This document shows, piece after piece, positions 24,200-35,720 of a stretch of DNA of 64,000 nucleotides (its first letter is position 1; each line of letters starts with the position of its first letter). A program made the translations under genes and the position numbers. The notes below the pieces were generated by a model. It worked only from the letters and a program-made list of their open reading frames with translations. It was not told where the DNA came from and ran no database searches. Source of the DNA: Microcebus murinus (lineage: Eukaryota > Chordata > Mammalia > Primates > Cheirogaleidae); NCBI RefSeq assembly GCF_040939455.1, contig NC_134106.1:40570001-40634000 (forward strand). The letters are read 5' to 3'.

Positions 24200-24233
<34 letters not shown>
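24200..24233 (+). repeat. (CA)n microsatellite
   Basis: A pure run of about 16 CA units. Confidence 0.95.
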
Positions 24234-24234
<1 letters not shown>

Positions 24235-24239
24235 TAAAA

Positions 24240-24840
24240 CCACAGAGAAAAACATGAGACATACAGATCATGGTAAAAAAAATCTAACATATATGTAACT
24301 AAAATCCTAGAATGAGGGCAGAGAAAGAAAGGAAAGGCCAATATTTGAAGAAATAACACCTGCTTATTTAACTAAACATGTGAACAATATTAAGCCATGG
24401 AGTCCAGAAGAACTAAAAATCTTAAGTAAGATAAATACAAAAAAACAAAAAACCTGAGCAGAGTATAATAAAACTACCTAAAAGCCAAAGCATAAGGAAA
24501 AATCTTAAAAAGACCAAAAAAGTTGTAATACCTAAAAAGAAGAAATAATAAGTCTATCAGCTAACTTCTCAGAAGGAACAGTAGAAGGTAGGTTATAATG
24601 AGATGATATTCTCAAAGTAGCTGATAGAAAATAGCTGCCAATGTAGAAGTCTGTGCCCAGCAAACACACCCTATAAAAATGAGCATGATATTTTCAGAGA
24701 CTCTAAAATTGTTAGACTTAGTCACCAGCAAACCTGCAACAAAGAAAATATACTTCAGAAAGAAGAAAAATGATCCCTGCTGGGAACTTGGAAGTATAAG
24801 AATTAATGAAAAGCAATAAGGATAAATTTGGATAATTTTT
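24240..24840 (+). mobile_element. Old L1/HAL1 ORF1-end fragment
   Basis: The order 'ctatcagctaacttctcagaaggaacagtagaaggtagg', 'gatgatattctcaaagtagctgatagaaaatagctgccaatg', 'aagtctgtgcccagcaaa' and 'tacttcagaaagaagaaaaatgatcc' corresponds to the 3' part of ORF1 of old L1 or HAL1 elements (the 'tgacttctcatcagaaac...caagaattctatacccagc' region). It is too mutated to encode protein. The choice between L1M and HAL1 is open. Confidence 0.55.
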
Positions 24841-24934
24841 TAAAAACATTAAATATATGAAGTTATATCAATAATAATAGTAATGTTTTATGAAATTTAA
24901 AATATAGAGATAATTATAATAAAATTCCACAAGT

Positions 24935-25254
24935 GGCCAGGAGTGGTGACTCATGCCTATAATCCTAGTATTTTGGGAGGCTGAGGTAATAGGATTACCT
25001 GAAGCCAGGAGTTCAAGACAAGCCTGGGCAACACAGTGAGATCCCATCTCTACAAAAATTTTAAAAATTAGCCAGGCATGGTGGCATACAACTGTAGTCC
25101 CAGACACTCAGAAGGCCAAGGTAGGCAGATCACTTGAGCCCAGAAGTTCAAGGTTGCAGCGAGCTATGATGGCTCTACCATACTCTTGCCTGGGCAATAG
25201 AGTGAGACCCTGTATCTTTAAAAAAAAAAAAAAAAAAAGAAAAGGAAAGAAAGA
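24935..25254 (+). mobile_element. AluJ-like dimer with 14-bp target duplication
   Basis: Complete dimer from 'ggccaggagtggtgactcatgcc' to a poly-A and A-rich tail. The arms are joined by 'ctctacaaaaattttaaaaattagcc', without the lemur-specific linker block. The flanking direct repeat aaaattccacaagt is at 24921-24934 and 25255-25268. It is about as diverged as other AluJ-like copies and is shared in type with all primates. Confidence 0.92.
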
Positions 25255-25341
25255 AAAATTCCACAAGTCATTACTATTACTGAGATAAAGGCTGATGATC
25301 CTTAGATTCTGAGAGAGCTAGTCTATTTCTTCTTTATATAC

Positions 25342-25465
25342 CTCTGTCTGATATATATATATATCAGACAGAGATATATATATGTATATATATGTATATA
25401 TATATGTATATATGTATATATATATGTATATACATACATATATATATATATATATATGTATGTAT
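25342..25465. repeat. AT-rich palindrome and TA/TG tract
   Basis: Positions 25342-25373 form a perfect 32-bp palindrome: ctctgtctg at one edge, cagacagag at the other, and 14 bases of alternating AT between, with no spacer. It is followed by about 90 bp of (TATA/TGTA)n to about 25465. Such sequence can extrude hairpins or cruciforms. No gene or mobile element border coincides with it. Confidence 0.9.
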
Positions 25466-26195
25466 TCCTTCAGCAGCTCATATCCTGAGGAAAACTGAAC
25501 TCTAATTTCTAATTTTTGTCTCCCTGTATCCTCAATTCTCTTAAAAACTCTCTTCTAGGATCAGTAGGTGCCCTAAGGAGAAAAGTAGACCCAAATGCTA
25601 TAAATCTTCACTACTTTAATAGCTGCCCAGATTCCTTATTTTATTTTATTAAAATTTGGTCCATCTTTTATCTTTTTTAGGTGTTTTCTGTAGTTTGGTC
25701 TAAATTACATAGCCTGCAATGGCCAGAAACAGCTTATGCATGCTTAAAAGGTAACAATTACCTTCCCTGTTATTAAAATTTCTCCTTTACAAATTAATAG
25801 AGTGAAATAAATAATTACAGAATTCAAGCACCAAAAGGTATAAAGCCACTGAATAAAACAGCAACCCAAGAATAAAACATAAAATAAATTAGTTGAGGTA
25901 GGAAAGAACCATATCTAATAGAACAATCAATATCAACTAAAAAAATCATAAGAAAAAATGAGACAATAGGATTAAAAACCTAAATCCATCTAAATATTAT
26001 TTCTATAAAGTACACATAAAAGGGAATAATTTAGAAAGTTTAAAAGAAAAAAATGAAAAACATATAAATCATACAATGAGATTCAAAGGAGAATTTTAAA
26101 TATTTTTCTCAAAGTAAGTGAAATGATTAAAAATAAAACATTAAATCAATTAAAAATTTGCATATTTTTCATTTAGGATTTCTCTAAATAATAGT
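25466..26195. other. Unassigned AT-rich DNA
   Basis: No repeat family or gene is recognised. The A-rich right half (25790-26150) may be decayed LINE sequence. Confidence 0.35.
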
Positions 26196-26569
26196 TGTTA
26201 TGGATTAAATGTTTGTGTCCCCTCCAAAATAAATATGTTGAAATCCTAATACCCAATGTGATAGTATTAACAGGTAAGGCCTTTGGGAGGTCATTAGTTC
26301 ATGCAAGTAGATCCCTCCTGCATGGGACTGGTGCCCTTATAAAAGAGACCCTGAGAGCTTTCTTGTTCTTTTCTTGCCCTGTGAGAATACAAAGAGAAGT
26401 CAGCTCTCTACAACAGGACAAAGGGTCCTCACTAGAATCTGCCCATGCTGCATCATGATCTTGAACCTCCAGCTTCCAGAACTGTGAGAAATAAATATTT
26501 GTTATATAAGCCATCCAGTTTATGGTAACTTATCATAACAGCCCAAACTGACTAAGACTGATTAAGACA
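26196..26569 (+). mobile_element. MaLR solo LTR (MST-like)
   Basis: It starts 'tgttatggattaaatgtttgtgtcccctccaaaat', contains 'ggtaaggcctttgggaggtcattagttcatg', 'ggtgcccttataaaagagacc', 'cctccagcttccagaactgtgagaaataaatatttgtta', and ends 'aactgactaagactgattaagaca'. This is a complete ERVL-MaLR LTR in sense orientation with an AATAAA signal. No internal sequence is attached. Confidence 0.85.
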
Positions 26570-26724
26570 AAGATATAACTTAAGTCATATAACTGTGCTC
26601 AAATATTTAAGGGAAAATATTTGACAGGCAAGAATAAATTAACTGTGGCATAAAATTAGGAGATTTTAATGCTTGTTTACCTGTTTTGGGCTGGAAGGAA
26701 AAAGAAAGACTAACACAAAAAAGG

Positions 26725-26905
26725 ATGTGGAGCAGCGACTATAAAACTTCAGAGTATATCAGTATTACTTGGGGAGCTCTGAATGTGCAGATATCTGGCC
26801 CCACCTTCATGGATTTGGTTTCATTTGGTTTGGGGGGAGGGTCCCAGGCGTTACTGCTTTATACAAGCCTCCCAGGAAATTGCAGTGTGCATCCAGAGTT
26901 AAAAG
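26725..26905. mobile_element. MER5-like hAT-Charlie MITE
   Basis: 'aaaacttcagagtatatcagtattacttggggagctctgaatgtgcagatatctggccccacc', then 'gggtcccaggcgttactgc' and 'acaagcctcccaggaaattgcagtgtgcatccagagtt' follow the order of MER5A, in either orientation because the element is nearly palindromic in design. The ends have decayed and no target duplication is visible. Confidence 0.68.
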
Positions 26906-27533
26906 CTAATGAGATAGAGGAAGAGAATCTCAAAGTTATTTTAATATAGTTAATATCACACTACATATTGAACTTTGTATCCTGCAGAGAATATCTCTTT
27001 AAAAGAACACCTATAAATTATTTATGAAAATTACTAACATAGAAAGTCACAAAGAATATGCAGCAAAATTTATAATGTAAACATGGTATAGTCTATATTC
27101 TCTAATAACAGTAAGATAAAATGACACTGAAAATAAAATATAAAATATACTTTAGTAACTCTTAGAGAAAAAAATCAAACTATAACATTTAGAAAATAGA
27201 ATAGTGATAAATTATAATGATTTTAACTGTTATGATTATTATGAATACATGTAAATATATATGGCTAAAATTCCCTCTGAAAAAAATTAATACTGTTCAG
27301 TTATTTTATTACCAAACAAGATGGAGAGTGGGGAAAGGGAAGCAGCTACCTTGTGGGTCATTCACTTCCTTTAGTGGAGGGACACATCTAGATGGGGAAA
27401 GAGGTGACTTGGTTAATCTCTTTGTCAACTAGCCTTCTTGGTAAACAGACTAATAATATTTGCTGGGAGGAAGAGACCTTATCTACAGGATTCCCTTGGG
27501 AGAATATCATTTGCTAGTTGGTTACTTAAAGTT

Positions 27534-27535
<2 letters not shown>
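26906..27535. other. Unassigned AT-rich DNA
   Basis: No repeat family or gene is recognised. Confidence 0.4.

Positions 27536-27587
<52 letters not shown>
27536..27587 (+). repeat. (AT)26 microsatellite
   Basis: An uninterrupted alternating AT run of about 52 bases. Perfect AT runs of this length are unstable and hard to sequence, so the length in this assembly should be treated as approximate. Confidence 0.95.
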
Positions 27588-27589
<2 letters not shown>

Positions 27590-28499
27590 ACTATGAGGCA
27601 AGGCTCACTGGAAAATGGTGCATAAGCTACATCACTCTCTGGATATAAAATAGGGACTTATACCTAACTTAAGTGCTCCACCTATTATGTGAAGTATTAA
27701 TAACTTGGAACTCTTTTTAGAGACTCAATCTATTATTCCGGGCTAGAAAGTGCATGCTTGATGTAAGAAAAAAGTATCTGAGAAATCACTCTCAATGTCT
27801 CAGACCTTTTCCTACTTTATCGGAGCCCTTTCTGGAGTCCCTACATTCTTGAAACTGTTAGCAGAACTTGATCCTGAGGAAGAGCTTTGATTTTGTGGGT
27901 GTCTGATTTCACAATCCAATTATTCACATTATCTCAGATAATAAGAGAAAAATAAAGTACTATTATCTCCCAGATATCAGAAATGGATACTATAATAAAT
28001 TTAAGGAAAGTAGGAGCAGTAACTGATGATGATAAAATCAGAAATTGATGAATAGAAAAACAGAAATTTATCGTGCTGGTAAATCCAATAGCTATTCTCT
28101 GAGGAAAATCAAATTAACGAATGACTGGTTATACTATTTATTGACTAAGGAGATTCCTGTGATTTCTGGAGCTCTTTTCCTGTGTAGCTCCCTCTCCTCT
28201 GCCCCTCAAATTTCAGCTGCCTAGCCTTGCCCGAACTATGATCATTCTCTTCTCAAGTCAGCGAGTCTATCATGCTCTGACCTGACTTCCACTTCTGTTC
28301 TGTGAGCTGGACCCCGCAGTAAACTGGGACTGGCAGGGGGTTCGCTCCATATCTTTCTCTCTTCTCCCAGCACTGACTTCCATTGTCCCATGTCTGAAAA
28401 CAGTTGTTTGTTTACTTTGTTCACTTTTGTAATTTTTTTTTTTTTATGATGAGAAGACAGATCTGGTTCTATGTGCTTACTTATGGCAAGAAGAGGTAT
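27588..28499. other. Unassigned non-coding DNA
   Basis: No repeat family or gene is recognised. The segment 28150-28420 is more GC-rich and pyrimidine-rich than its surroundings ('ctcctctgcccctcaaatttcagctgcc', 'cttctgttctgtgagctggacccc') and may be a diverged LTR, but I cannot support a call. Confidence 0.35.
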
Positions 28500-30000
28500 A
28501 TTTAAAAGGGAGAAAAATATAAAGAAAGAGAAGGGAGCAAGAGAAAAAGAAAATTTCCCAAAATGGAAAAGAGAGACAAAAAAATACTCAAACCCAATAA
28601 TGAATAAAAGGATAAAATATCATATTCAAATGCAGGGAATGGAATAATAAATGCCTTCAAGAACAGAAAAAAAGAATAGAATTGATTTAAATATTCAACT
28701 CCGAGTATATTGCAAATATTGATAAAATAGATGATCTACTATCTAGTCTTATAAAGAGAGAAAATTTTTAAAAATTTAAAAAGAGAAGGGATATAACAAC
28801 AAATATAAAACGTTTTAAATGTATAGGAAATTTTTTAATAATTTTATAATTATACATTTAAAATGTGGATAAATTAATTTCTATTAGAATATAAATTGCC
28901 AAAATTAACTCAAGAAGGAGTAGAAAGACAAAAAATAATAATAACCTAAGGGAAAAATTGTTAGCATTCTGAAAAATAGAAACAAAAAATCAGAAAAGAA
29001 AGCTTATCCTTTAAAAAATTTAGTTTTTTTAAATTAAAAAATAAAAATTCTATATATTATGGTATACAACATGTTTTGATACATGTATATACTATGGAAT
29101 GATCAAATCAAGCTAATTAACATATGCATTACCTCACAGATGTATTCTTTTGTAGTAGGAACACTTAAACTCTACTGTCCTTGCAATTATCAAGCATATA
29201 ATGTGTTGTTATATCCAAAGGATAAGAAATAAGTATGCTGAAGAGATATTTGCATTCCCATGTTCACTGCAGCACTATTCAATAGCCATGATATGGAATC
29301 AACCTTAGTGTGCCTCAATTGTGGAATGAATAAAGAAAAGGTGGTATATATACAAAGTGGATAGCATTCAGCTTTCAAAAAGAAGGACATCTTGATATTT
29401 GTGACAATATAGATGAACCCAAAAGACGTTATGTTAAGTGGAATAAGTCAGCCACAGAAAGATAAATTCTGTGTGGTCTCACTTATAGGAGGAATATAAA
29501 AAATTCAAACTCATAGTAAGAGCAAGTAGAAAGGTGGGTACCAGAGGCTGAGGGATGGAGGTAGTAAGGAAGATGTTTATCAAAAGAAGTCTACTTTCTT
29601 ATCCTTTCTACTTTCTCAATAGGATGGTCCTAGATAATTCTGCAGATGAGTTCATTCAAACCTACAAAAGAACTCCAAATTTTAATCAATTTAATAGTTG
29701 AAATAATAGGGAAAGAATGAAAATTCCAGAACTTATTTTTGCAAAGCTAGTATTTATCTGATGTAAAATATTCAACAATAGGTGATCAATAAAGGAAAAT
29801 GGCTAAGCTATTTAAAATTCACAAAACAGATTAAAGGTGAGAATTATTTGAAAAAATTTACAAAAATATTTTAGGGTATAAACTAAAACTCCAATAAGGA
29901 CTACATATAAATTATTTCATAAAATATAAACTAATTAATGAATCAAAACTCTGCATCTTGAAACAGACCTTCTAGAAAATAAACTAAATGATAAAAGTGG
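28500..30000 (+). mobile_element. Old L1 ORF2 fragment, split by a younger L1
   Basis: The left part (to 29002) includes 'gataaaatagatgatctactatctagtcttataaagagag' and 'gccaaaattaactcaagaaggagtagaaag', which track the middle of L1 ORF2. The right part (from 29608) includes 'ttctgcagatgagttcattcaaacctacaaaagaa', the next region of ORF2. The reading order is continuous across the 29013-29597 insertion, showing one old host element. It is too mutated to encode protein. Confidence 0.6.
29013..29597. mobile_element. L1 3' end with inverted 5' segment (twin priming)
   Basis: The left part, about 29013-29210, is antisense L1 3' UTR, starting T-rich and containing 'tatggtatacaacatgttttgatacatgtata' and 'gctaattaacatatgcattacctcacag'. 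The right part, about 29211-29590, is sense ORF2 end: 'agatatttgcattcccatgttcactgcagcactattcaatagcc' and 'aagtggaataagtcagccacagaaagataaattc'. Two head-to-head parts of one L1 3' end lie inside a direct repeat, cttatccttt, at 29003-29012 and 29598-29607. That is the signature of a single twin-primed insertion on the minus strand. Confidence 0.75.
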
Positions 30001-32039
30001 CAAATAGAACATTAGATTTTAATCAGTAGGAATACTAATTTTTCAAGATGTAGTGAAAAACATTAGGCAGTTAAATTTGGTGTAAGATCTCTTTGTATTG
30101 CAAGAGGCTTTAACCTAACAACTAGTAGTTGTGTTATCTGTCAACTGTGCTAGAACCAATTCAGGGAGTGAATTTCTTTCTGATGCTAAAAATATTCTGT
30201 ATAAAATCAAAGTGGCCAGTCTTCTAGGCAAGGTCAGCTGACTAATATAGTTGATGGGGGAAAATACCCAAAGCCTGAGAAAGCTACTTTTGTAGAAGTC
30301 AGTTTTGATATATATGCAGCTGTTCAATGATCAATACCTCCAGTATTTAGTGTTTGTTTAAAGCACATAAAATGGTTTTAACACTTCAAGCAATGAAATG
30401 AAATATATCCATTATTAATACAAATGTATTCAAAACTAATATCAGCCAAAGAATATATACAAAATTGTATATGCAAAGTGTAAAATAATAAGAAATGGCT
30501 CAAAAAGAGTACATTCCTATAAGTTATAAATAAATCTTTTCAAAAGCCAACTCCTTCCTAATACTTAGAGGTTTTCATGCTATACAATTGTATTTTAATG
30601 CATAATATCATGTGTTGTTACATAATTTCCTATCTGATATTAATCATTGTTAGCTCATTCCCATGATAGATATTCTCAATATTTATATTTCAATTAAAGA
30701 AACATAAACTCTGCCCAATTGCTTCACAGAGGTATACATCAATGAGTTTCTCATTTGTGCTTCAAAAGAGGATGTGGTCAATTTTTAAAAAATAAATATC
30801 ATATGAAACAAAGCTATATGTGAATAAGAAACAAATGAACTTTAGTCTTCTCAAACACCATGTTTCTTCAATTGGTGAAGACAGATTTATCTTACTAATT
30901 TTCATGTTTTAATTATCAACTATTCTTTCTAGGATTAGTCCTTGATATCAAATGGATGAGAAAGATAATTGTGAAATACATGGTAAACTCATTTATCTAG
31001 TCTATGAATAGAGATGGGGTCAGAACTCATCTTGTACTCACGGTGTATCTTTTTATCAGCATCTTCCTGTGGTCCTCTCTGTGTTTACTGCCTGTCCCTA
31101 ATGAAGCTGTGAGCACAAAACAGACTTAAGGCTCTGTCTTATCATCTCTGAAAATAAATGGTGACTTTCTTCTTTCTCCTCAAGAAACATGTTTGCCACA
31201 AGATAAGAGTTTTATAGAGAGGGAAGGAAAATCATTAATTGCTTCCTGCCTCCTCTTCCTTATAACAGGTACAACAGAAAGAGATTTCAGAAAACAAAGC
31301 TAAAATAAAGTCCTCTGATACAAAATGAGATCAGATTCAATCGACTAGAATATCTCCGTCTTGTTTCCTGTAAAAGCATTTTCCTGTCTAAAGCTTATCA
31401 AGAAATACATCCTCAAAATGATCTATCATCAACTTATATGTCAGACTCAGAATGTACTTTTGCAGCAAGAGATGCTGGAGAAATTGAAAGGTGGAATTAA
31501 AAGGAAGCTAGGAGGGAAATCAGTATTTTCCCTTTAGGGTCATTCATAAAATCTTTGCTTCTTACCAGAGTGATGAAAAAATAAATGGAGTTTTATTTCA
31601 AGGAATAGGAATTCAATATCAACCTTTGTTTAATGCCTTAGAAACAACAAGGAGGGCAAAACCATTCATCACTACAACCCACAATAAAACCTTTTCAAAT
31701 AAAGCAAAACCTTTTGTTCAGCCAGCCAACTGAATGGAAGCTGAAAAATAAAGAGGGACTTGAATTGACTACTAAATAAATAAGACTAATTCTTGGACAT
31801 TAACTTTCTGAAACAACCAAATGCTATTCAAACCAAGTCCCTGGGAAGTTGCTTCAGAATTAAAATCTGCCTATTCAACAAGAAATAAAACTAGTTAGTT
31901 ACCAGAAGACTCGGACCACGTAAAATGATACAATTTTGATACTATTGCATGAAAAGTAATAAAAGTTCCACAAAAGAAAGCTTGAATAAGTTCCTTCATG
32001 GCATTCAAGTCATTCTGTATATTGTAGTATGCATTCCAC
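30001..32039. other. Unassigned AT-rich DNA
   Basis: About 2 kb without a confident repeat or gene. The segment 31050-31330 has balanced composition and mixed-length homopolymers, but no motif I recognise. Confidence 0.4.
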
Positions 32040-32470
32040 TGTTAAGACATTGTACTTGGAAATATAAAACATTTCAACTTCTGAGGGGAATTTGGTAATA
32101 TTTAGAAGAATAATTATATTTCACCTTTTGACTTAGTAATACTATGTCTAAATAGATACAAACCAAGATGATATGGAGGGTTCTCCAGTATATATTGTTA
32201 TTTAATAATTGAAAAAGCAAGGCATAGAATAGTATATGAAATATGATATCATAGCTGAAAGAATGCATATGATAATATGCATATAAAGCCAAATATGCTT
32301 AGTTTTATAAAAAGAAACACTAAAAGCATGAACCAATATTAAGAAAAATAGTTACCTATAGAAAGTAAGAGGAAATAGAAGGGATAAGTAAAGAAGCAAG
32401 ATTTCAATATAACTTGTAATTAATATATAGTTTTTATGTTTAGTATTTTAAAATACCTAAAATAAAATCT
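32040..32470 (+). mobile_element. Old L1 3' end
   Basis: 'gggaatttggtaatatttagaagaataattatatttc', 'accttttgacttagtaatactatgtctaaa', then 'attgaaaaagcaaggcatagaatagtatatga' and a late 'atagttacctatagaaagtaagagg' follow the order of old L1M ORF2 ends and 3' UTRs. The sequence is heavily diverged and the borders are approximate. Confidence 0.45.
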
Positions 32471-32575
32471 AATAAAAACAGAAAGCAATATCTAAAAGTT
32501 AAAAACAGACTAAAAAAAAAAAACTTAGCTGTATATCAAGTTAGTGATATAAACCACACACAGATAAGAATTTTT

Positions 32576-32779
32576 TTTTTACTTCAGCCTATTATCGGGA
32601 TACAAATGTTTAGGTTACATATATTGCCCTTGTCCCACCTCAAGTCAGAGCTTCAAGCACATCCGATAAAGAGCTGATAACTAGAATCTATTTAGAACCC
32701 AGTAAAATCAGCAAGAAAAAATCAAACAACCCTATCAAAAAATGGGCATAGGACATAGACAAAAACTTTTCAAAAGAAG
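32576..32779. mobile_element. Short twin-primed L1 with 16-bp target duplication
   Basis: About 32576-32664 is antisense L1 3' UTR (T-run, 'gggatacaaatgtttaggttacatatattgccct', 'agtcagagcttcaag'), the same sequence as the young L1 at 44140-44210. From about 32665 the strand switches to sense ORF2: 'aaagagctgataactagaatctatttagaaccc', 'agcaagaaaaaatcaaacaaccctatc'. The direct repeat acagataagaattttt flanks both parts at 32560-32575 and 32780-32795. Low divergence suggests a lemur-lineage L1. Confidence 0.9.
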
Positions 32780-33099
32780 ACAGATAAGAATTTTTAAAGC
32801 AACTTTAGAACACATTATTTTGACTATATCAAATAGTGGAAAATATTCTAAGGGCAGCTAGAACTACAAAGAAATCTTGGACTTCAGTTAGTAGTCTAAG
32901 ACTGGTAATATTGATATTATCATTTTGAAACTACTTTATGTTATAAATTAATGCAAATAAGTAATTTTAGTTCAGCTTATGATAAAAATACAATATAAAA
33001 TCCATATCTTGAATAAAACAATATAAATTTGAATTAGAAATACAAGAATGAATTCTAGATATTTTCCCTTCTACAAAAGTACTTATTTCTTGGTAATTC

Positions 33100-34490
33100 T
33101 TTGAAGCAGTGGCAACTCAATAGCAATGAGCACATCCAGTGCCCAGAGTAGCCTTTCAATATCCTAAGAAGCCAGAGCTCCTTAGGATAATAAATGATTC
33201 CCTATCTGGGGTAGAAAATATGCAAGATTAATTTGGAATATCAAGTTGTAACATAACTCAAGAAAACCATCAAAGATAAATTGAATTCTGTCAAAGGGAC
33301 ACAGGAACAAACATAGAGGGAAACTCCTGGCCAAATGTGAAAACATTTGCATATGAAAAAGAATAATGAATGCGATTGATTGTAATATGTTGAATATGCA
33401 AAAATTCATGTGTTCAAAATGTTACTCAAAACATAATGAGGTGGGGAAGATAAAACAGAAAACACCCAGGACACAATAGTAAGCAACTAGGACATCAGCC
33501 TCTTACTCAGAAAATTGACAAAAGGAGAGGTTTAAACATTTATCATATCTTTCCTTTATAAATTGTATTTCTTAGTAACTAAATAGCCCAAGAGAATGAG
33601 AGATTTTCTGTTTGTTTTTGTATTATGTGGAAAGAATAATAAAACTAGAAAATGCCATTTTCAACCTCTCACAAAATAATTGATTCAGGCAATTATCACC
33701 AGGGGATAAAAAATTTTATGGAAAAATTGACAATGAATTTCAGAATGGTTGGATCAATTATCATCTGAATCTTCTGATCACTCTTAGCATTACTGAAAGT
33801 GAGACAATAGGATATCACTTTCCTGTTTATGCGAGGCAACATGAAATACAAAGCACCATTTCCGAAGCATTCTTGACTAAGAAAAAAAAAGTAAACTCAA
33901 ATATAATCAAGGCTCTATCACCAATTTCTATTTATATATAGACAATATAAGGAGTAGAACAAAGAATTAAACCAGATTAAAAGGAAGTTAACAGGGCAAA
34001 TCGAAATGGAAGACATTCAATAAGGTAACTGATAAAGCTTCTGTGAAGTCAATGGCATGAAAAAAAAGAGAGGGCATCATCAGTTCTTGGTTAAAATTTC
34101 TTAAGAGACATGACAGTCAAAAGTAAAGTGTGAACAAACTATAAAACATGTTGCTTTTTAAAATTTTTATAAAAACATGAGCGTGAATTACATACTGATA
34201 TTAAGAAATATTTTATGCTGGATAATGGCATTGTGGTTATGTAAGAAAATATCCACATAGATGCACACTGAAGAATGCATGGGTGAAATATCATGAAGTC
34301 TGACATTTATTTTAAAACACTTTAGCAAAGAACAAAAGAAGCAGAAGGACAAATGAAACAAATATAGCAGAATCTTCATAATTGTTACATCTGGGTGATA
34401 GATACACAGAAGTTAGTTGTACTATTCTATTTTGGAGCTTGTTTAAAAATTCTATAGTTATTTTTTTAAGTTACAAAAACAGTTAAAAAT
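33100..34490 (+). repeat. Ancient LINE-like repeat, family uncertain
   Basis: Several blocks match, in order, an old interspersed repeat that I remember from placental genomes: 'tcaatatcctaagaagcc', 'gatcaattatcatctgaatcttctgatcactcttagcattac', 'aacatgaaatacaaagcacc', 'ggataatggcattgtggttatgtaagaaaatatcc' and 'gaagtctgacatttattttaaaacactttagc'. The last blocks look like the 3' end of an old L1. I cannot name the family. Confidence 0.45.
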
Positions 34491-34923
34491 AATACAATGA
34501 TTTCTTTTAAACAATTTGCCATTGGTTGGATATGGACAGACAAACAAATCAATGAAAGATCTGGAAAATAGTTAAGCTCATATTTTGGGCTCAGTTACTG
34601 CACCATTTCTGGATCCAGGAAAAGTTGAATCAAAAAATTCAGGACTTAACTAGTGAGGGTGTGAATGGGAAGCTATACTATCAATTTCTAATTAGACAAA
34701 GACTCTCAGAACTTTAACCAAAGTAGCTTATCTCATGCTTGTATAAAAACATAAATATACAACAAAAGATGGACTGTCCAAAGAATCATACGATGAGGAA
34801 ATTGTTTTCAAGAAAACTGATTCTATAAAAACATGTGTGACCTTCTGATTAGTAATTAATCCACATTACTAATATAGAAAAGATGAATGTTAACTCAATA
34901 TCACCTTAAAGAAAAGATTGTGA

Positions 34924-35262
<339 letters not shown>

Positions 35263-35288
35263 GGATTATGAATTTAAAACCACAACAA

Positions 35289-35720
35289 CTTTATGAAACC
35301 ACTTATTGGGTATCTACTCTGTGTTAGGCACTGTTATAGGCCCTAGAAATATACAAATAAATATTTCAGGGAATCTGTACCAGAGAAGCTGGAAGTTTCA
35401 TGGGGAACTTAGAGATCTGGATATTTAAGATGCTCAAAATGAATCTGAAGAAATGAGGTGGAGATGGTCAGATGGAAAAGATTTGGTGAGGGCATTCCCA
35501 GGAGGAAATATGCTTTAATTAAAGAAAAGCATGAAGTGCAGAATCCACATGGACACCTACAGAGTGACACGAGTGAATGTTGCTAGAGCTGCAAAATAAG
35601 GCACCGGGAAGGAGTTGAATGAGTACGACTTCGAAACAAAAAGCAGCACTAGATGAGTAGGAAATTCTGTATTTGTGAAAGAAAGAATATGAAATCACAT
35701 TGTCATAGATACTGATACCA
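35289..35720 (+). repeat. Ancient interspersed repeat, family uncertain
   Basis: 'attgggtatctactctgtgttaggcactgttataggccctagaaatata' begins a repeat type that also starts near 5315 and 58410. Its body here includes 'gagggcattcccaggagg'. The order fits a known class of old mammalian repeat, but I cannot name it. An 84-codon antisense open frame inside it is considered chance. Confidence 0.4.

Noticed and set aside
28150..28420. GC-richer pyrimidine-rich segment considered as an exon or LTR
   Set aside because: The open frame is only 60 codons, there are no clear splice sites, and no LTR landmarks could be ordered convincingly.
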